Assembly (NCBI RefSeq): GCF_000373645.1
Contig: NZ_KB892029.1
Coordinates: forward strand, 1-42,524
Direction of reading: 5' to 3'
Source of the DNA: Streptomyces sp. ATexAB-D23
GTDB lineage: Bacteria; Actinomycetota; Actinomycetes; Streptomycetales; Streptomycetaceae
Length of the DNA stretch: 42,524 nt
Part shown: positions 41,048 to 42,524 of the stretch, one piece after another
Layout: each line of letters opens with the position of its first letter
Position numbering within the stretch: the stretch's first letter is position 1
Made by a program: the position numbers and the translations under genes
Notes under the pieces: generated by a model
What the model was told of the DNA's origin: nothing
What the model saw: only the letters and a program-made list of their open reading frames with translations
Databases searched by the model: none

Positions 41048-42524
41048 ATGCCGTCCGACGCAACCGTCGCACCCGCTCCGGCCGCCTTGCGGTTGCCGCT
41101 CTCGGAGGCCCAGCGCGACATCTGGACGGCCCACACCCTGGACCCCACCGGCCGGAAGTACAACATCGCCGAGTGCCGGGACATCCTCGGCCCGGTCGAC
41201 CCGGAGCTGATGGCTGCCGCCTGGCGCCGCCTCGTCGAGGAAGCGGACGTGATGCGCACCCGCTGCATCGAGGACGACGGCGAGACCGTGTGGCATGTGA
41301 TCGACGGCGAGCCGGGCGCCCGTACCCTCTCCTTCACCGATGTGAGCGCCGAGGACGACCCGGAGCGCGCTGCCTGGGACCTGGTGGGCGTGGCGGCGGG
41401 CACCGCCTTCGACCTGGCCCATGAGTCCCCGGTCCGTTGCAAGCTGATCAAGCTGGCGGAGGACCGGTACTTCTACTTCTACGCCTTCCACCACCTGCTG
41501 GCCGACGGCGTGACCTTCTCGTTGCTGCTGAAGCGGCTGGTCGAGCTGTACGAGAAGGCGGTCGCCGGGGAGCCGTGGGGCGATACGCCGTTCGGCCGGC
41601 TGGCCGACCTCCACGCCGAGGACGCCGCCTGGCGCAGCTCCGAGGAGGCCACCGCCGACCGGGCCGCCTGGCACGAGCACTTGGCCGGGGCCCCACAGCC
41701 GCCGGACAGCCTGATCCGGGGCACCGGCCGGGCGGCTCCGTCGCGGGGCGTCCTGCCGTTCTCCCGGCGCACGGTCCTGGTGCCCGCGGCGGACGCGGAC
41801 CGGCTGCGTGCCGTCGCACGCTCGGAGCGGGTGTCGTGGCCGGTGCTGATGGTCGCCCTGTTCACGGTGTACGTGCACCGGGTCACGGCACAGGACGAGC
41901 TGATGCTCGCGCTGCCGGTGACGGGCCGGACCACGAAGGCCGCCCGCAGCACGCCGGGCATGACCTCGAACGTCGTACCGCTGCGGCTGCGGGTGGGCGC
42001 CGGGGAGACCCTGCACACGCTGGTACGGGCGGTGTCGGCCGAGGTCAAGCACGGTCTGCGCCATCAGCTGACGCGCTACGAGGACCTGCGGCGGGACGCC
42101 GGCGCCCTCACCGGTACCCGCAGGCTGACCGGTCCTGTGCTCAACATCATGGGCTTCAACGCCGACATGACGGTGTGCGGCAGCCCCAGCATCAATCACA
42201 ACGTGACCAACGGCCCGGTGGACGACCTCAACGTCGCGGTGTACGACCTGGGCGCGGCGGAGGGTCTGCGGATCGACTTCGACACCCCGGTCGAGGGCGT
42301 CGACGCCGAAGCCACGGCCGCCCACCAGGACCGCTTCGCCCGCTTCCTCACGGCTGCCCTCGCCCCGTCCGAGGAGCGGGGCGAGCCGGCCGATCGCAGG
42401 ATCGCCGAGTTGGACGTGCTGTCGGCGGACGAGCGGGAGCTGCTGCTCGGGCCGTGGGCGGGTGCCGTGGCCGACCGGGACGACGTCTCGCTCGTCGACC
42501 GGTTCGAGGCACAGGTGGCCCGCT
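41048..42524 (+). CDS. Nonribosomal peptide synthetase, N-terminal condensation domain (runs off window)
   Basis: From ATG 41048, with ACACAGGAG 5-13 bases upstream, the frame stays open to the window end (492 residues). It begins with a complete condensation domain: LPLSEAQRDIW (motif C1), the catalytic HHLLADG at residues 148-154, the later SNVVPLRL and a C-terminal region to about 440. The linker ELDVLSADERELLLG then leads into an adenylation domain whose start is just visible. A condensation domain at the very N-terminus means the module needs an upstream acyl or aryl donor. The YNIAE segment resembles DhbF/EntF-type domains that accept aryl groups. The number of modules and the amino acids used lie outside the window. 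Confidence 0.92.
   Translation, partial: MPSDATVAPAPAALRLPLSEAQRDIWTAHTLDPTGRKYNIAECRDILGPVDPELMAAAWRRLVEEADVMRTRCIEDDGETVWHVIDGEPGARTLSFTDVSAEDDPERAAWDLVGVAAGTAFDLAHESPVRCKLIKLAEDRYFYFYAFHHLLADGVTFSLLLKRLVELYEKAVAGEPWGDTPFGRLADLHAEDAAWRSSEEATADRAAWHEHLAGAPQPPDSLIRGTGRAAPSRGVLPFSRRTVLVPAADADRLRAVARSERVSWPVLMVALFTVYVHRVTAQDELMLALPVTGRTTKAARSTPGMTSNVVPLRLRVGAGETLHTLVRAVSAEVKHGLRHQLTRYEDLRRDAGALTGTRRLTGPVLNIMGFNADMTVCGSPSINHNVTNGPVDDLNVAVYDLGAAEGLRIDFDTPVEGVDAEATAAHQDRFARFLTAALAPSEERGEPADRRIAELDVLSADERELLLGPWAGAVADRDDVSLVDRFEAQVAR

Noticed and set aside
1..42524. CRISPR arrays, tRNA or rRNA genes
   Set aside because: No regularly spaced direct-repeat array, and no tRNA cloverleaf or rRNA sequence recognised on either strand.

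Overview
The window is high-GC actinobacterial DNA, most likely from Streptomyces. The signs are very GC-rich third codon positions, GTG and TTG starts, ATGA-coupled genes, an AfsR/SARP-type regulator, a pSAM2-like integrase relic and dense biosynthetic genes. All assignments come from reading the sequence and from knowledge of protein families. No database search was run.

Left part (1-15.1 kb). The first 0.6 kb is a mobile-DNA graveyard: the end of an IS110-type transposase abuts the C-terminal end of a tyrosine integrase in the opposite orientation. A YhiM-like (DUF2776) membrane protein follows. Then comes a five-gene minus-strand operon (15003 to 1805): a DUF4132/MolR-like protein, an unrecognised 1720-residue protein, a MoxR-type AAA+ ATPase, a DUF5682 + VWA fusion and a SWIM zinc-finger protein. 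This is the gene content of the E. coli yehI-yehL-yehM-yehP-yehQ region, with the YehM-like and YehP-like parts fused into one chain.

Centre (15.2-31.6 kb). Two divergent operons look like one biosynthetic locus fed by the shikimate pathway. Minus strand: DAHP synthase, an EhpF-like adenylating enzyme, isochorismate synthase and a zinc alcohol dehydrogenase. Plus strand: a KynB-like cyclase/hydrolase, an acylating-type aldehyde dehydrogenase, a short-chain reductase, an O-carbamoyltransferase, a 92-residue helical protein, a protein that looks like only the C-terminal half of an ATP-grasp ligase, a full ATP-grasp ligase and an amino acid permease. A PadR regulator, a quinone-reductase-like enzyme and a MATE exporter follow. 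A plausible scheme is: more chorismate, then isochorismate, carboxylate activation and reduction, O-carbamoylation, and amide ligation to an amino acid. The substrate order is inference.

Right part (31.6-42.5 kb). This part is mostly regulatory. An XRE regulator faces a 7-TM protein/ImmA-IrrE protease pair. After a long non-coding stretch come two small minus-strand genes, a 1068-residue SARP-NB-ARC-TPR regulator, a 63-residue secreted peptide, an XRE-NB-ARC regulator and the start of a nonribosomal peptide synthetase that runs off the window.

Regulatory DNA. A GTTG-W-CAAC palindrome occurs in the DAHP synthase/cyclase divergent promoter and again before the XRE gene. CTATC/TTATC boxes, some spaced 11 bp apart as in SARP sites, cluster before the SARP gene and between the secreted peptide and XRE-NB-ARC genes.
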